A DNA stretch of 64,000 nucleotides, from contig NC_054536.1 of NCBI RefSeq assembly GCF_017654505.1, positions 34,083,946 to 34,147,945 of the forward strand, given 5' to 3'. This DNA is from Polyodon spathula. Lineage: Eukaryota > Chordata > Actinopteri > Acipenseriformes > Polyodontidae. This document shows, piece after piece, positions 1 to 12,809 of the stretch (within the stretch, counting starts at the first letter, position 1; each line of letters opens with the position of its first letter). A model generated the notes under the pieces. It saw only the letters and a list, made by a program, of their open reading frames with translations, was not told where the DNA came from and searched no databases. Both the position numbers and the translations under genes were made by a program.

Positions 1-3000
1 TATTAAAGAAAGGTTGGTGTTTCTTATGCTTTAGTACATCGCATTATAATATTTGAGAACACTATCTCCACCCCATTTTTGCAAATTTATGCAGGAAAAT
101 TTATAATTACATGTTCATCTGAGGCTGAACCGCAAGAAAAACTGCTGCCGCGAAGCATTCCCTAAAATTTCACTAATAGCAATCAGCTTGTTTAGTGCAT
201 TTCACCTTAGACATCCAACTCGTTGCAACTTGTTTGTGACTATTGCGACAGGTGCAACACTTTAGTACATCTACCCCTATGTTCTGTTGGGTATTTATAC
301 TTGTAAGCACTTTTTATATAGCCTACTATATTGAACTCCTCCTGTTTGAACAAGAGTGAAAAATTAATTTTCATTAATGCATTTTTCTACTCTCTTTTGC
401 CACCTAGTGGCAGGACTAATGTTGTGCAGCTGATTCAATGGTAGTCTAAAAAAAAACAAAATTGCAAAGCTTTTTTACGTTACCGCACTGTGACAGTATT
501 ACGACAGGTTAGCAACTGGTTTCGGCTACCACTGTCTGTCTACGCAAATAGTCTATGTAACAGGATAGCGTCAGAAATGAGACTCAGAGACCAGAAAGCT
601 GCAGTTGAAAGCGCCGGTGCGCACGTTTATTAACAAACAAAAACATGCTAACAAACTAACAGGCACAAGGGACAAAATAAAAGGTTAAACAAAAGCTATT
701 CAGCTCTCAGGCTGGGCATTCACCTTCACTGACCATTTTCTCCATAACACAGCATAGACACAACGCACCAGCACACCTCTCAAACATCAACCCCCAACAC
801 CCACACACTCTTTACATTTAGGGCTTGTGTAGGCAACCTTTTGTTTTGTAGATTTAAAGTATTTTTATTTTGTTCTTGACTGTTCTCTGTACCTTGCAAA
901 TAAATATGCACTTATCTACAACCACCAGCATTCTATTTCTATTACCACACTGTATTTTATTTCATTTTCTGTAATGGTAGATTAATCCAGTAATAGTCAT
1001 ACTCAAGATGCATTTTTATTTCTTATTTGTCACCAAGTATAAAATACTGCTAAACAGAAAGAGCGAGCCAGAGTTGAAACCGGTATGACTTTCTGTACCT
1101 GAGATCCGCACACATTATACACTTGTATTATCTTGGGGCAGTTCACAAAAGCAAGCTAAAATAAAAGCATTGTTAACACATTATCAAGCTACACATTGTA
1201 CAATATTCAATCATTCATGTCATAATACAGCCCTGAGACACTATCATTTCAATTAGTTTTAGTACATTTACAAGACAAAACATTCATGCATTTGTCCAGA
1301 AAGGATGTTGAGATGCTTTATACCAGGGTTGGGATAATTGTTCCGATTAATTTATTTTCGGGTTAAGTTTAAATGATCCTAAACCCTGAAACTCATATAC
1401 CACACTAAGTTATCAATTTGCCTGACTCGTCCATCAGATAAGATGCAGAATAATTTCCTTTTTGCAAATTCCCGCTCCCAAGCACTGGTTCCAATGCCAG
1501 CCTGAGTTAAACTGATAGCGAAGCCTTGTTGACATGTTCGTGTCACCGCTCGAATGCAGTGTTGGTGCATTTTTACCATTAAAGTATATGCTCTTTTTGT
1601 GATTACACAGGAAATCATAATGCAAGGTTAATGTTTGTTTGTTTTTTTTCCAGATGAGTGAAATGTCCCATTAAAGGTGATCTTAAGGCTGAACCAATAG
1701 CTTCAACCTTTCCTAACATCAGTTTTTCTAATCATGAAATTTGGTAATGCACTAAAATTAAAAAGCAAAAAAAAAAAGATTTTCCCTTATACAAGGTACC
1801 ACAGTATATTTTCTATGCTTTAACAATGCTGGTTTACTACACCTTTGCTTTTACAACATTTTACGAGGTTTATTATTCTAAAAACATATATATTATTTTT
1901 ATAAAAACATCCTACTATTACTTTATCTTTCTTTTTGTACTTAATAGTTGTATCTCTGCCATCTGGTGTTTAGATCGTGCAATTGCAGTTTCTTTCAAAT
2001 AAAATTGTCAAATACTTGGATTTTATTCAACGTCTCTAATGCTTTTTTCTTGATATTGGTAGATTTTATTTGATCAGAGTAGTAATCTCGGAGGAAGGTT
2101 TGTCTCTAATTAACTGCTGGTCAGTACAAATGAAAGCTGCTACTACTATATATAAGTACATTAAAAGTTATTCTTACTGCAATACCATTTCACTATAGAA
2201 AAAATCTACCCTTGATTCTGGCAAATGTCTGACCTACAGTAGGCCAATCTGGCTCCTCAAAACCTAATTTATTGCACTTAATCTGTACATGGAATGTGTC
2301 ATTTCTTAAATTAGCTTGATAAGTCAACAATTCAAAATGCAGCTGCAAAATTCCATGCAAAATATGTAGTCTGTGCAATGCAAAATATGTAGCCTGAGAC
2401 TTACCATCTGCAAGTTTATTAACCCTGTTGCCGCCTCCTTACAGTCTTGGATTCAAGACAGGGACCCATGATCCTGAGGCTGAGGCCAAGGTTGAGGCCG
2501 AGAGCCTTTAAGGTCAAGCCAAGTCAAGGTCAATGACAATTATTTTAAAAGACAAGGCCACAGTCAAGCATGCACTTTTATTAGTTGGGATACATTGAAG
2601 TAAATGTAGGTAGTTTTCATCAAATTCACACAATTGTAAACTGTAAATTGTAAAAGAACTGTTTTCCAAAAAGGACATTCCATTTCTGGTCAAAACTGAG
2701 ATATAGGTTGCATCTTGTGCAGAATAGGAACTCTACTAGAATGGTACTGAAAAAGACAGTTTAAAACAATTTCAGTTTATGCGTTACTGGCGACAAAAAA
2801 TATATACCTTTTACAAAACGTTTTTTCATTTGTGTCCTGGAAATGAATCAGAAAAACACAGTAAATGTAAACTCTTTACTCCATCAGAGTAGAAAACACG
2901 ATGCAAATTAATAGGGAACTTTTTTCTGAAAAAAGTTTAACTATAATAATGCAGAGTCCTTTATCTGAAAATGTATCTGATGTAATAATAATAAAACTTA

Positions 3001-3330
3001 TAAGCAATAAGTTAGCATGACAGGAGTCACTGTTTGAACAATATTAACTCAATTATTTAAAACTGGGATACTACACGACAAGTACCTGTTCACTTTTTTA
3101 TGCTGCACAGGTCATTTTGCAAAACATTTTCATGGAAGACAAAGACGTTGCTAAAACAAAGAGAAACATTTTATTTAAAACATTATTACAGCATGTTTTC
3201 ATAAATACCCTGTGTTCATATTTCATTATTTACAATCTATTGATCTGATAAACATTCATTCAGAACCACTTTATCATCCACAAGGGTAATCACGGTTTAC
3301 AGCACAAAAACTATTGTAGCTTGCACGGGG
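1..3330. other. AT-rich DNA with no supported gene
   Basis: No exon with a recognisable product is visible. The short open frames here (for example around 1379-1625 and 2193-2378) have no known motifs and look like chance. At 556 a TGTAACAGGATAGCG sequence followed by an A/T-rich stretch to about 800 resembles the edges of the LTR-like repeats at 25042 and 36502, but no second edge was found. Homopolymer A runs occur near 1765. Confidence 0.6.
2455..2546. repeat. Degenerate GGTCAAG/GAGGC-type internal repeat
   Basis: Short units such as GAGGCTGAGGCCAAGG and AAGGTCAAGCCAAGTCAAGG recur imperfectly. This is a low-complexity, probably decayed minisatellite. No function is suggested. Confidence 0.4.
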
Positions 3331-3334
3331 GAAG

Positions 3335-3510
3335 GCAGCAGCAGGGCTGGCTGGACATAAGCCCAATATACGCTCCTTGCAAAGGAGCTGGCTGTTTTGT
3401 ACAGTGGTATCAGCGTTATGTTTTGGTGAGAGGCCCAGGTTCACGCCCGCCCTCCTCCTGTGTGTGGATTCCCTTGGTTGGGTGAGGCGCCTGCCTGCAG
3501 GAACCAAAAT
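3335..3510 (+). repeat. Possible tRNA-derived SINE fragment
   Basis: The + strand has a GTACAGTGGTATCAGCG stretch like a pol III A box, then CAGGTTCACGCCC about 35 bp on, like a B box. The spacing fits a tRNA-derived SINE head. I see no fold good enough for a functional tRNA and no second copy in the window. The minus-strand open frame over it has no known motif. Confidence 0.25.
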
Positions 3511-4011
3511 CGCTACACTATTCTTGTGATGCTGCTCACAAGAAAAACTTGTGTTTCACATATTTTACTTTGAGAAATAATAAAAATAACCGCAACATCC
3601 GTGAGTCCTGTGTGGCAACTCCATAGCGAGAATATAAATATTTATACATGAATGTAGTAAAATATATTTTTTTTGCCGCAAATTAAAGAATTAAGTTCAT
3701 TGGTTATGCTTAATGTCAATCACCATTTTTTTCTAAATACCATGCGCTAAGAGAGAGGCTTGTCTCCCATTCTTGCTCTGTGCGGTCGCATTAACAGTCC
3801 ACAGACTAAATATCCTCTTAACAAGTGCTGGTCTGGCTGGACTATATTTTCCAACAAAGGCATCATTGTTGTGTAAACATTTGTGTTGAACCCTAGTGGT
3901 CAGGCCTTGAAAATGTGCCTTTAGTCTGGGAACTGATGTCCTCTAAGTAATGTTGCACAATGTGCCCTGTTATCGGTAAAGCAACCACCACGGTTTGGCA
4001 TCTTTGCTTGT

Positions 4012-4072
<61 letters not shown>
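4012..4072. repeat. (TAA)n microsatellite
   Basis: About 20 uninterrupted AAT/TAA units. Simple sequence. Confidence 0.95.
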
Positions 4073-4073
<1 letters not shown>

Positions 4074-4229
4074 CTAGAAAAGAAGTGCCATTTTCAAATA
4101 TATTTGAATTACCACACAGGAATCGTTAATCAAAATACTATAGCGATACAAGCATTGTGTTTTTGCATTGTATTTCCTCTGTGTTTTGCGTGTATTAATT
4201 CTGCTGTGTATGCGTGGTTATGTGTTGTG

Positions 4230-4990
4230 TCAATTTGTCAATTCCTCTTGAGTAAGTGGCACAAAAGGTAGTTTCTCATGCACAGGTGGAAGCTGCAGCA
4301 AATCCATTAGAAGTAAGATGTTGATTTTTCCAAACCAACCCTTGTCTTTGTTGAAAATCTCACATAGGTGAAGATGGATGTATAACAAGACGACATTGGA
4401 AATAATAGACACCTCATCAGTAATGAGGAGCATCACATCTCTTGTGTCTCTACAAAGGCATTGGAGTACCTCGTCACAGAGAATACGATACAGTGGTGTT
4501 TTTCCATGCTTCACTGGGAGCATAAGTAGCCTGTGAATAGTCATCCCATTGATATCGTAAGCTGCAACTCCGGTGTAATAGCCACTTCTTTTTGAAGTTT
4601 TTGCCTCACCCATACAGTGACAGTTTGAATGAGTAAATTTACTTGTGCCCCCAGTGCCACTCACAAATATGCAGAGGATGGGGCTGTTTGTTTCAGTTTG
4701 TACTTGCAAAGTGTTGGCAATGTGGTAAAACACCTTCTTCTGGTCATTACTTAGGTGTCTGATCTTGTGTATCCTCTAGCACAGGTTGTGCAGCCACAGC
4801 CCTGAATTCAGCCATCACTTCTGCAGCCTGGAATGTTGTATGCCGTATTCTGTCCAACAGAGAATGAGGTGCTCTTGAGGCATCAGACAATCTGCTAGGC
4901 ACAGGTCTGTATGGCACGGATCCACACACTACTATCAAAGTGAAGAGAACTGTCGGGTCTTTGTGTTTCAAGCATATTTTGGTCTTCAGC
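4230..4990 (-). pseudogene. Pif1-type helicase fragment, probably from a mobile element
   Basis: The minus-strand frame over 4733-4230 carries SF1B helicase motifs of the Pif1 family. There is a degraded Walker A (SGTGGTSK in place of GxAGTGKS), then GVAAYDINGMTIHRLL (motif Ia region), a Walker B-like LLITDEVSII, and LLLMDLLQLPPVHE, where family members have GDxxQLPP. Upstream coding (4990-4747, minus) is in a shifted frame and low in similarity. The domain ends just after motif III, so the helicase C-terminal half is missing. Such helicases occur as host PIF1 and as Helitron-type or other transposon proteins. With no Rep domain and no Helitron ends visible, the element type is open. Loss of the Walker A glycine/lysine pattern and the truncation make it a dead copy. 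Confidence 0.65.
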
Positions 4991-5559
4991 CTCCATTTCT
5001 TTCTGTCTGTGCTCTACTAGTGGGATTACCGCCTCCTCAGCTGCGGCGATTTGTTATAGTTGTAGTTGGGCCTGCTGCGTTGAGCTAAGCCCCTCAAAGC
5101 TGTGGCGCCAGACAGCGGTGACTTCTGTCAGGACAGCCTCTTCACTGGTAGGTGACTAGGGCTTTTCTGGGGCTGTAAGCTGTTGGTTGTTCAGCCCGAG
5201 CTGAGCTGGCTGGTACCTGGACATGGATGGTGATGTCTTCCGAAGCTCTTGTGCTGACTTGGCCCGGATCAATCTGATCATCACTGGAAGCCAGGCCGGA
5301 GCCGACTGGCTGGCCTCTGTCCCCCACCCCCTTCATGGATCTCGGCATATCAGGCTGCTGGCCTACCCTCACTCGACCTCCCCGATCTCGCATTGGCCCA
5401 AGCACATTTCCTCTTGGTGGGGGGTGTTGGTGCCACTTGCTACAAACTTTCTCTCATGCAGTGCCAGCCCAGGTTATTAAGCGCAGGGTCCCCTTCACAT
5501 GGACAATGGGACTGCAGCCAGTCACGGACATGAATTTGCAGGAGTGACCCCATGGGGAT

Positions 5560-5935
5560 AGATGGACTGTGTGGGTACTCTGAGATAATGGGTGGTGGGC
5601 CAGGGATGCATGGCTGTGATTGGGGGAACAGGTATGACGGCACGAATATGAGAGGGGTATTTAAGCCGGAGGGCCTGTGTGTAGAGTGTGATTTTAGAGC
5701 TGTGAGAACCTGTTTTCTTTTTGCCTGCTTCTTTTATCAAGTCAGACACACATAGCCTGTTTGCTTTGTGTGTGTTACCTGCCTATTTGTTTAAGCCCTG
5801 TGTTTGTTTTTGTTTACTGCCTTTGTTTTATTGAACAACAAAGAACTGCTGGTTCATTGTGTCTTGAGTAATAAACCAAGTAATTTGATACATGAATACC
5901 TGCCTGGTTTGCGTTCTTTAGCTTCACGTTACATT
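5560..5935 (+). repeat. LTR-like segment with TATA and poly(A) signals
   Basis: A TATTTAAG box near 5658 is followed about 210 bp later by AATAAA at 5870-5875, and the segment closes on GTTACA near 5935. That order is typical of LTR R/U5 structure. The upstream edge is uncertain and no primer-binding site or pol gene flanks it, so a solo or truncated LTR is only a suggestion. The region between it and the helicase remnant (4990-5560) has no recognisable coding sequence. Confidence 0.3.
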
Positions 5936-6839
5936 ATGTTTTAACCAGTTATATATCCATTTGAATGTACTTCCTTGTATTCCCACAGGTTGCATCTTTA
6001 TGATTAGTCTTGCATGCTGCACTTTGTCAAATCTTTATAAAAGTCCAAGTATATGATGCTATTAGCTTTTATTGTGTCCATCGTTGCAGTGACTTCATCA
6101 AACAAATCTAAGAGATCTGTCAGACAGGAGCGCCCTTTTCTGGATCCATCTTGGTTGTTATAGAGACACAAGTGGAGGACTGTTTGGGGGTATGTTTAAT
6201 GTCTGAGGCAATATGGAGTTCTATAGATCTTTTAGCTTGTTTTCAGCCCAAGCACTTCCTTGTATCTTTTTGTTTTGCTGTGTTGTTGTCTTTTTTGCAT
6301 GGTAGAGCTCTCTCTTCTTGCTAATGCTTTGCTTAATCCTTAGCAAAACACTGATATGTTTGCCAACATTACTTCAGATGTATATGCTGTAATATAGTTG
6401 CTAGTGTGCAAGGCAAATAATTATCTACTAATATGCAATAGAGAATCAAACACACAGCAGTATATTAAACTGGTAATAAATGAACACAAACTGTAACATT
6501 AGCCCCTGCAACAAGTAAATTCTATAAAAATAAAAATGATATATGTTTACTATAAAGAGCAGACATCCTTAGCTTCAGCCAAGAGAAATAGTTCTCCCTC
6601 TTTATAGTTTCTCTAAATGTGTGTTGAAGCTAGCTGTTTCTTGACTTACAGGGCACTGACTGGCCAAACATGGACTTCGGAAGAGTTTACACTGTACACA
6701 CTTCTGCCTTCGATTTAAACCAGGTACACAAGCCACAAGTAAATGTCAACACACTATTAGAAACAATGTTTGAGCCGCGTGAAAAATATAAAATAACATT
6801 TGAAAATGACTTTATTATGCCCGTTTCTGCGCAGTCACT

Positions 6840-6936
6840 TGTAATGCTCCACCCCTCAGCCTGTCCAGCTGTGACTCGAGATGACGTCATTGGATAGTTC
6901 CACCAGCTAGAGAGGGAGTCGGAGGAAGAAACTAAG
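6840..6936 (+). promoter_or_regulatory. CRE + inverted CCAAT promoter-like block
   Basis: TGACGTCATTGG near 6880-6892 is a full cAMP-response element directly joined to an inverted CCAAT box, followed by a purine-rich, moderately GC stretch. This stands out from the AT-rich surroundings. It sits next to a LINE insertion (6937-9258). Removing the LINE would join this block to 9259-9889, which ends in a strong splice donor. Promoter activity is an inference; a transposon 5' region is the alternative. Confidence 0.35.
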
Positions 6937-9258
6937 CAGAACAGAAAGACTTAAAATAATCACTAGACAAAAAAAAAAAAAAAAAATCACTAAATGAGAG
7001 ATATTCAAATTAATGGAAGGGGAAAGGCAAACATATTGGTTTGTGGAGACTTTAATAGTCATAATACAGTATGGGGAAGTAGTTTTACAGGTGGTAACGG
7101 GGGGATGATAGAAAATGTAACTGAAGACAAGAACCTCTATTAAATAACAGAAAAGACGCGTATTAATATAATAACAGGGAAATTAATATGTTGGATTAAA
7201 CTTTTGTGTCGGCAGTTAGTATATAAATGTGAATGGAATATATTGGATGATAATGATATGGGTAGTGATTATTATCCGATTATCATTAAGATTAACAGAA
7301 AATTTTAAAAAACGGAAGGTGTGGAAAGATTTAATATTAGGAAAGCTACTTGGGTCAAATTTGAGTAAGTTTATAAAAAAAAAAAAGGATAAATATTGAA
7401 AAACATAATAAAGGGACTAAATATGGCAGCAAAATAATCAATTCCAATAAATAAAACTAATAAAATAAATGCATTAGCAGGTCCATGGTGGAATAAGAAA
7501 TGTGTTGAAGTGATATAAAAAAAGCAATAAATGCGGAAACACTGATGCAATGTACAAAAAGCTAAAGCAACACAAAGGGGAATGAGAAGTAGGAAAAAAG
7601 CAGTGCTGGCAAGAATATTGTTCAAAAATAACAACAGATAAGAAATAAAAGAGATATGGGATCAATTTAAGAATATTGTAGGTAAAAGGAGGATAGAGAG
7701 TTATATCATGTCTTAAAATGAAGTGGAACTGAAGATAAAGAGAAAGTTGATTTATTGAAAAAAAATTGAAGAAAATAATAGTAATGGAAATTATGATTTA
7801 GAATTTTTGGCACAAATAGAGGAGTTATAGTATAATATTTTCATATAATTAACAGAAGCTGTTAAACAAGGGACAAATACAAGTCCAGGAAAAGACAATA
7901 TTTGGTATAAATTCTTTGAGTGTCTGAGTACATGCTACAGGAAAGTTTACAGATGTTGTTATAATTGTTTAATATAATATGGGAAAAGGGATGTACCAAA
8001 AAAATGGAAAGAGGCAATAATAATACCGTTGTTAAAACAGGGAAAGGATCCTACAGATGTTGGAGCATATAGACCTATAGCATTAACATCTACAATATGC
8101 AAAATAATAGAAACAATTATATGCACAAGATTTTTTTTTTCTTGGAAAATAGTAAGCTATTAACAAAATATCAAAGTGGATTTAGAGGAAACCACAATCA
8201 TGTAATAAGGATTGCTACAGGTGTAGAGGAAGCATAAAGCAATAGAGAAACCAAAAAATATGGAAATTGTTAACCACAATAATTAGCAAGAAAATAAATA
8301 AAATGGAAACTAAGACAAAAGGACAGGAATATGCTAAACAGAAGGAAGAGATGTTGCATATTTACACAGAAGGATCAAATCTAGGAAAACAGCACATGCT
8401 TACTATATTTGAAATATGTAAAAGGGGAAGATTATCCAAGCATTTATCAGTATTTACTGCAGAGTTGCAATACTTATGGAAATAGACAAAATAAATGAAT
8501 ATAAAGAAAATAATGTTGTGATTTTTACAGATGCTCCAGCTCGATACAGGCATTAGAATCAGAAACAGCTGCTAGAATAGATACTATGTATGAAATTATT
8601 CAGAAGTACTACCTATAAAAATGGTAAAATATTCTGATGTGGATTTCAAGTCACTCTGGTATCTTAAGAAATTAAATTGTGGATTTTGAAGCAAAAAAGC
8701 AACTGTAAATAAACAAATTGACATAATAACACCTTTGAGTCCTGTAGAGGCAAGTGCTGTGGCTAAGACTAAGAACTAGTATATGGCAAAAACAATGGGA
8801 AGACAGTGGAAAGGGAAGATTTTATTATAATAATCAGAAAAAAAAGTATGGGAATACAAACATGGGAAAAAGGGAGGAAGAAACTAATATTAACAGACTA
8901 AGGTTAGGACATTCAGCATGAAATCATCATTTATACAAGCTTGGGAGTCATGAGAATGGGTTATATAGTACTGCTGAACAAGAAACAGTTGAACATATAT
9001 TCAGGAAATGCAATACATATATTCAGCAAATAAACATTTTAAACAAAAAATTAAGGGAAATTGAAATAGCAACAGTGAATTATATTTTGAAGGTAACAGG
9101 GAGAGAAAGACATGGAGAAAGAAAAATGTATAGTCAAATTTATAAAAAGTACAGGGAAATGGGTGAAAATATAAGGAAAGAAATACATGTACATATAGAA
9201 AGGTAGAGGGCGCTCATCATCTCCATTTAGATGGCATGCGCCAAAACCCTTAAAAAAA
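6937..9258 (+). mobile_element. I/Nimb-like LINE, decayed, with APE, RT and RNase H
   Basis: Pieces of one polyprotein run in order on the + strand. The endonuclease shows CGDFNSHNTVWGS (about 7040) and GSDYYPIIIK (about 7262), where the family has SDH; the histidine is Tyr here. The reverse transcriptase start shows GAYRPIALTSTICKIIE and a LLTKYQSGFRGN-like stretch (about 8060-8190). An RNase H-like piece shows IYTEGSN and LSVFTAELQYLW (about 8360-8480). A C-terminal zinc-knuckle-like HIFRKC lies near 9000. An RNase H after the RT is characteristic of the I/Nimb group. Most of the RT core (8230-8280) is deleted and many stops and frameshifts occur. GGAGGAAGAAACTNAG flanks both edges (6921-6936 and 9259-9274), a likely target-site duplication, although a GAA-rich LINE tail could mimic it. 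Confidence 0.75.
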
Positions 9259-9791
9259 GGAGGAAGAAACTGAGTGGGCTATGGCGAGAGGAGCTTGGAG
9301 GACAGCAACTGGTTTTAGTTCCTGGAAACCAATATGAGCGCCGGAGAAACGGGCAGCATATGCAGAGGAGCAGAACATCACCCAGTATATCCACATTGAT
9401 CAAAACCTGCTACTGTAGGTCTATGTAGGAAAAAAATACCGATGATTAATTAATCACGAGAAAGACCAGCCACAACTCAGGAAAGTCTGTCCGTTAATGA
9501 ACATTTCAATAGGATTACTTCAGAAGAGGAGGACCCTTTCCAACCAACCAGCATTTTATTTCGTTTATTGATGCTTTGTAGTCTGCATTTGGGAAGTGCA
9601 AAAGAGAATCGGAAGTTTTGAATAATTGGAGCAAATTTTAAACGGTTAAAATCTATGGTTAGTGGTTTCAGGGTGTAAATGCACACTTTGGACTATTGAT
9701 AACGATATTAATTAGATTGTGACATCAGCAGCAGAGCTTCTACAGTGCGGGAAACCCAAGCATCCGCCGGTCGACTTTGCTGTAATTATAC

Positions 9792-9822
<31 letters not shown>

Positions 9823-9889
9823 AAACAATCTCTATTAAAGAATTAAGAACGTGCATTTGGAATCGGCCCCCATCAAGACCAATTAATTG
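9259..9889 (+). other. Candidate 5' exon ending in a strong splice donor
   Basis: The segment right of the LINE ends at ATTG|GTAAGTAG (donor GT at 9890-9891), a near-perfect U1 site. It holds a 65-codon frame from 9231 (MACAKTLKKRRKKLS start) that begins in the LINE tail and matches nothing I know. An A run lies at 9791-9827. If real, this could be an untranslated first exon for the downstream + strand gene (TRAK1). There is no independent support such as a conserved peptide. Confidence 0.2.
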
Positions 9890-11170
9890 GTAAGTAGTAA
9901 TGCTGGGCCTAATTTAAAGCACCATGCTATTTTGAAAAGCCATTTTGCCTATGCTATATTGCTACTCCAGTAGTAACGCGGAATTGGTCATTTGGTTTTT
10001 TTATTGTTCGCGTATATTAATCACTGTTTTGTTTATTAGTGGCATACTAAATACATACATCATAACGTTAATGTATTGTTAAGTGTAATGAGAATAACAT
10101 GGATGTAAACACTGCAATACCCAGTGAGCTTCATTATTCATTCAGCATCCATCACTGATCATGACACTAGTGTTGTTTATAGAAATATGCATTATCATTA
10201 ACAATGTAATGAACTGTATTATTTTATATAATACATAATACATCAAGTGTTAAGGGATAAGAAACTGCAGTAACATTGCTATGTGTACATCAATTTAATG
10301 TTATGAAAGGTGACAGTAATAAATCGTCAGACACATGTGCATTACCGTAAGGGATTTAGTAAGCGATTTAAAAAAAAAAAGGATTTATGTAGATTACAAG
10401 GGGATTACACAAAATCTGATTAAGAAATGTGCTTATTCAGAAACAGTGTTAACAATATTATTACTTGGGCTGGGTTTTGCTTGACGATGTAGGTTGAAAT
10501 GTGGTTGTATTATTTTATTAGTTTTTGGTATAAATTAATGTACAACTATATATTGTATAAAATAAAATAAAAGAATGATTGCAAATCAGCATGCTTCGTC
10601 GCCAGGGGGCGTAGCAGAAAAATGTTACTGACAATTCTAAGACAGTCACGACAGTAGGATGTTGGTAGTGGGTCTGTATTGTACAGTTAGCCCATATATT
10701 AATACTGCATCTACAATATTACGAGTATTACGAACAAATACATTTTCTATAACATTAGTTACACTACAGTTAACCTATGTTTATATTAAATAAGAGATGG
10801 TGTTTAATATGTTGTAAATTCCAGCAATTACCTGCAATGATGGTCAGAGCTTGAAGTTGAGCTGTTTAACTGGTCACTGCGGTAGAAAGCTGGTATTCAA
10901 ATCGGTGGATTGTTGACTACATATATTTCAATCCCATTCAATAGCAGTTTCATTTTGTAACACAGAGATGAGGTAAATAACTCTTATTTAAAAGCTGTAA
11001 AATAACCTGTTAATTAAAACAACTGTACACTGTATACACAGTGTATTTTCCCGCCAGTTGTTTTACAACAAGGTGTTATAAAGCCTCCTTGATAATCAAG
11101 GGGGGGCACAAACGTTACACAGGAGCGATGCACAGTGGTGTGACCCAACAAGCTTGGCTGTTTCTAAATA
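9890..11170. other. AT-rich DNA with no supported feature
   Basis: No protein motif, RNA gene or terminal repeat was recognised. Scattered A runs (10371-10381) only. Confidence 0.6.
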
Positions 11171-11171
11171 A

Positions 11172-11175
<4 letters not shown>

Positions 11176-11246
<71 letters not shown>
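11176..11246. repeat. (TA)n microsatellite at left edge of Tc1
   Basis: About 35 TA units end just before the Tc1 terminal repeat. A matching TA array lies beyond the other end of the element. Open frames across it (tyrosine/isoleucine runs) are artefacts. Confidence 0.95.
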
Positions 11247-11248
<2 letters not shown>

Positions 11249-11250
11249 CA

Positions 11251-12736
11251 CAGTACTGTGCAAAAGTTTTAGGCAGGTGTGAAAAAATGCTGTAAAGTAA
11301 GAATGCTTTCAAAAATAGACATGTTAATATTTATCAATTAACAAAATGCAAAGTGAGTGAACAGAAGAAAAATCTACATCAAATCCATATTTGGTGTGAC
11401 CACCCTTTGCCTTCAAAACAGCATAAATTCTTTTCACACAGTTTTTTAGGGAACTCGGCAGTTAGGTTGGCCCAAACATCTTGGAGAACTAACCCCAGTT
11501 CTTCTGTGGATTTAGGCAGCCTCAGTTGCTTCTCTCTCTTCATGTAATCCCAGACAGACTCAATGATGTTGAGATCAGGGCTCTGCGGGGGCCATACCAT
11601 CACTTCCAGGACTCCTTGTTCTTCTTTCCGCTGAAGATAGTTCTTAATGACTTTCGCTGTATGTTTGGTGTTGTTGTCATGCTGCAGAATAAATTTGGGG
11701 CCAATCAGATGCCTCCCTGATGGTATTGCATGATGAAGTATCTGCCTGTACTCAGCATTGAGGAGACCATTAATTCTGACCAAATCCCCAACTCCATTTG
11801 CAGAAATGCAGCCCCAAACTTGCAAGGAACCTCCACCATGCTTCACTGTTGCCTTCAAATTTTGACTCATCAGTCCAGAGCACCTGCTGCCATTTTTCTG
11901 CACCCCACTTCCTGTGTTTTTGTGCATAGTTGAGTCGCTTGGCCTTGTTTCCACGTCGGAGGTATGGCTTTTTGGCCGCAAGTCTTCCATGAAGGCCACT
12001 TCTGACCAGACTTCTCCGGACAGTAGATGGGTGTACCAGGATCCCACTGTTTTCTGCCAATTCTGAGCTGATGGCACTGCTGGACATCTTCCGATTGCAA
12101 AGGGAAGTAAGCATGATGTGTCTTTCATGTGCTGCAGTAAGTTTCCTTGGCCGACCACTGCGTCTACGGTCCTCAACTTTGCGCGTTTCTTTGCTTCTTC
12201 AAAAGAGCTTGGACAGCACATCTGGAAACCCCTGTCTGCCTCGAAATTTTTGCCTGGGAGAGACCTTGCTGATGCAGTATAACTACCTTGTGTCTTGTTG
12301 CGGTGCTCAGTCTTGCCATGGTGTATGACTTTTGACAGTAAACTGTCTTCAGCAACCTCACCTTGTTAGCTGAGTTTGGCCGTTACTCACCCAGTTTTAT
12401 TCCTCCTACACAGCTGTTTCTGTTTCAGTTAATGATTGTGTTTCAGCCTACATGTTGAATTGATGATCATTATCACCTGTTTGGTATAATTGTTTAATCA
12501 TACACCAGACTATATGCCTACAAAATCCCTGACTTTGTGCAAGTGTACCTAGAAGAATTGATGCTGTTTTGAAGGCAAAGGGTGGTCACACCAAATATGG
12601 ATTTGATTTAGATTTTTCTTCTGTTCACTCACTTTGCATTTAGTTAATTGATAAATATAATCTATTAACATGTCTATTTTTGAAAGCATTCTTACTTTAC
12701 AGCATTTTTTCACACCTGCCTAAAACTTTTGCACAG

Positions 12737-12742
<6 letters not shown>
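11251..12742 (-). mobile_element. Tc1-like transposon with long terminal inverted repeats
   Basis: CAGTACTGTGCAAAAGTTTT at 11251 is repeated inverted at 12742. The inverted match extends about 180 bp on each side, to TTTGGTGTGACCACCCTTTG at about 11390-11410 and its complement at about 12575-12595. The 1.49-kb size is normal for a full Tc1 element. The transposase runs leftward. TIRs are well conserved, so the element could have been mobilised in trans until fairly recently. Confidence 0.92.
11379..12319 (-). pseudogene. Tc1 transposase, frameshifted
   Basis: It cuts and pastes the surrounding element. The frame begins MARLSTATRHKVV at 12319, with a paired helix-turn-helix (QAKISRQTGVSRCAV). 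After a frameshift near 12180 comes SAISSELAENSG with VHPSTVRRSLVRSGLHGR, then the first catalytic Asp in LWTDESKFE (about 11860). After a second shift with a small deletion near 11850 come VKHGGGSLQVWGC, the second Asp in LQHDNNTKHTA, and the catalytic Glu in PPQSPDLNIIESVWD. All three acidic residues survive but sit in at least three frames. It is an inactive but young-looking copy. It lies fully inside the TIRs and has no relation to host genes. Confidence 0.9.
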
Positions 12743-12771
<29 letters not shown>

Positions 12772-12809
12772 TATGTGTGTGTGTGTATGTATGTATGTAT
12801 GTATGTATG

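Noticed and set aside
3274..3507. 77-codon minus-strand frame
   Set aside because: No motif; overlaps a possible SINE head.
6670..6897. 75-codon frame MDFGRVYTVHTS...
   Set aside because: No known motif; an acceptor-like CTTACAG upstream at 6650 is not enough to call an exon.
11041..11295. Frame with a Tyr/Ile alternating run, and similar ones at 12680-13099 and 61760-62032
   Set aside because: Translation of TA and TG microsatellites.
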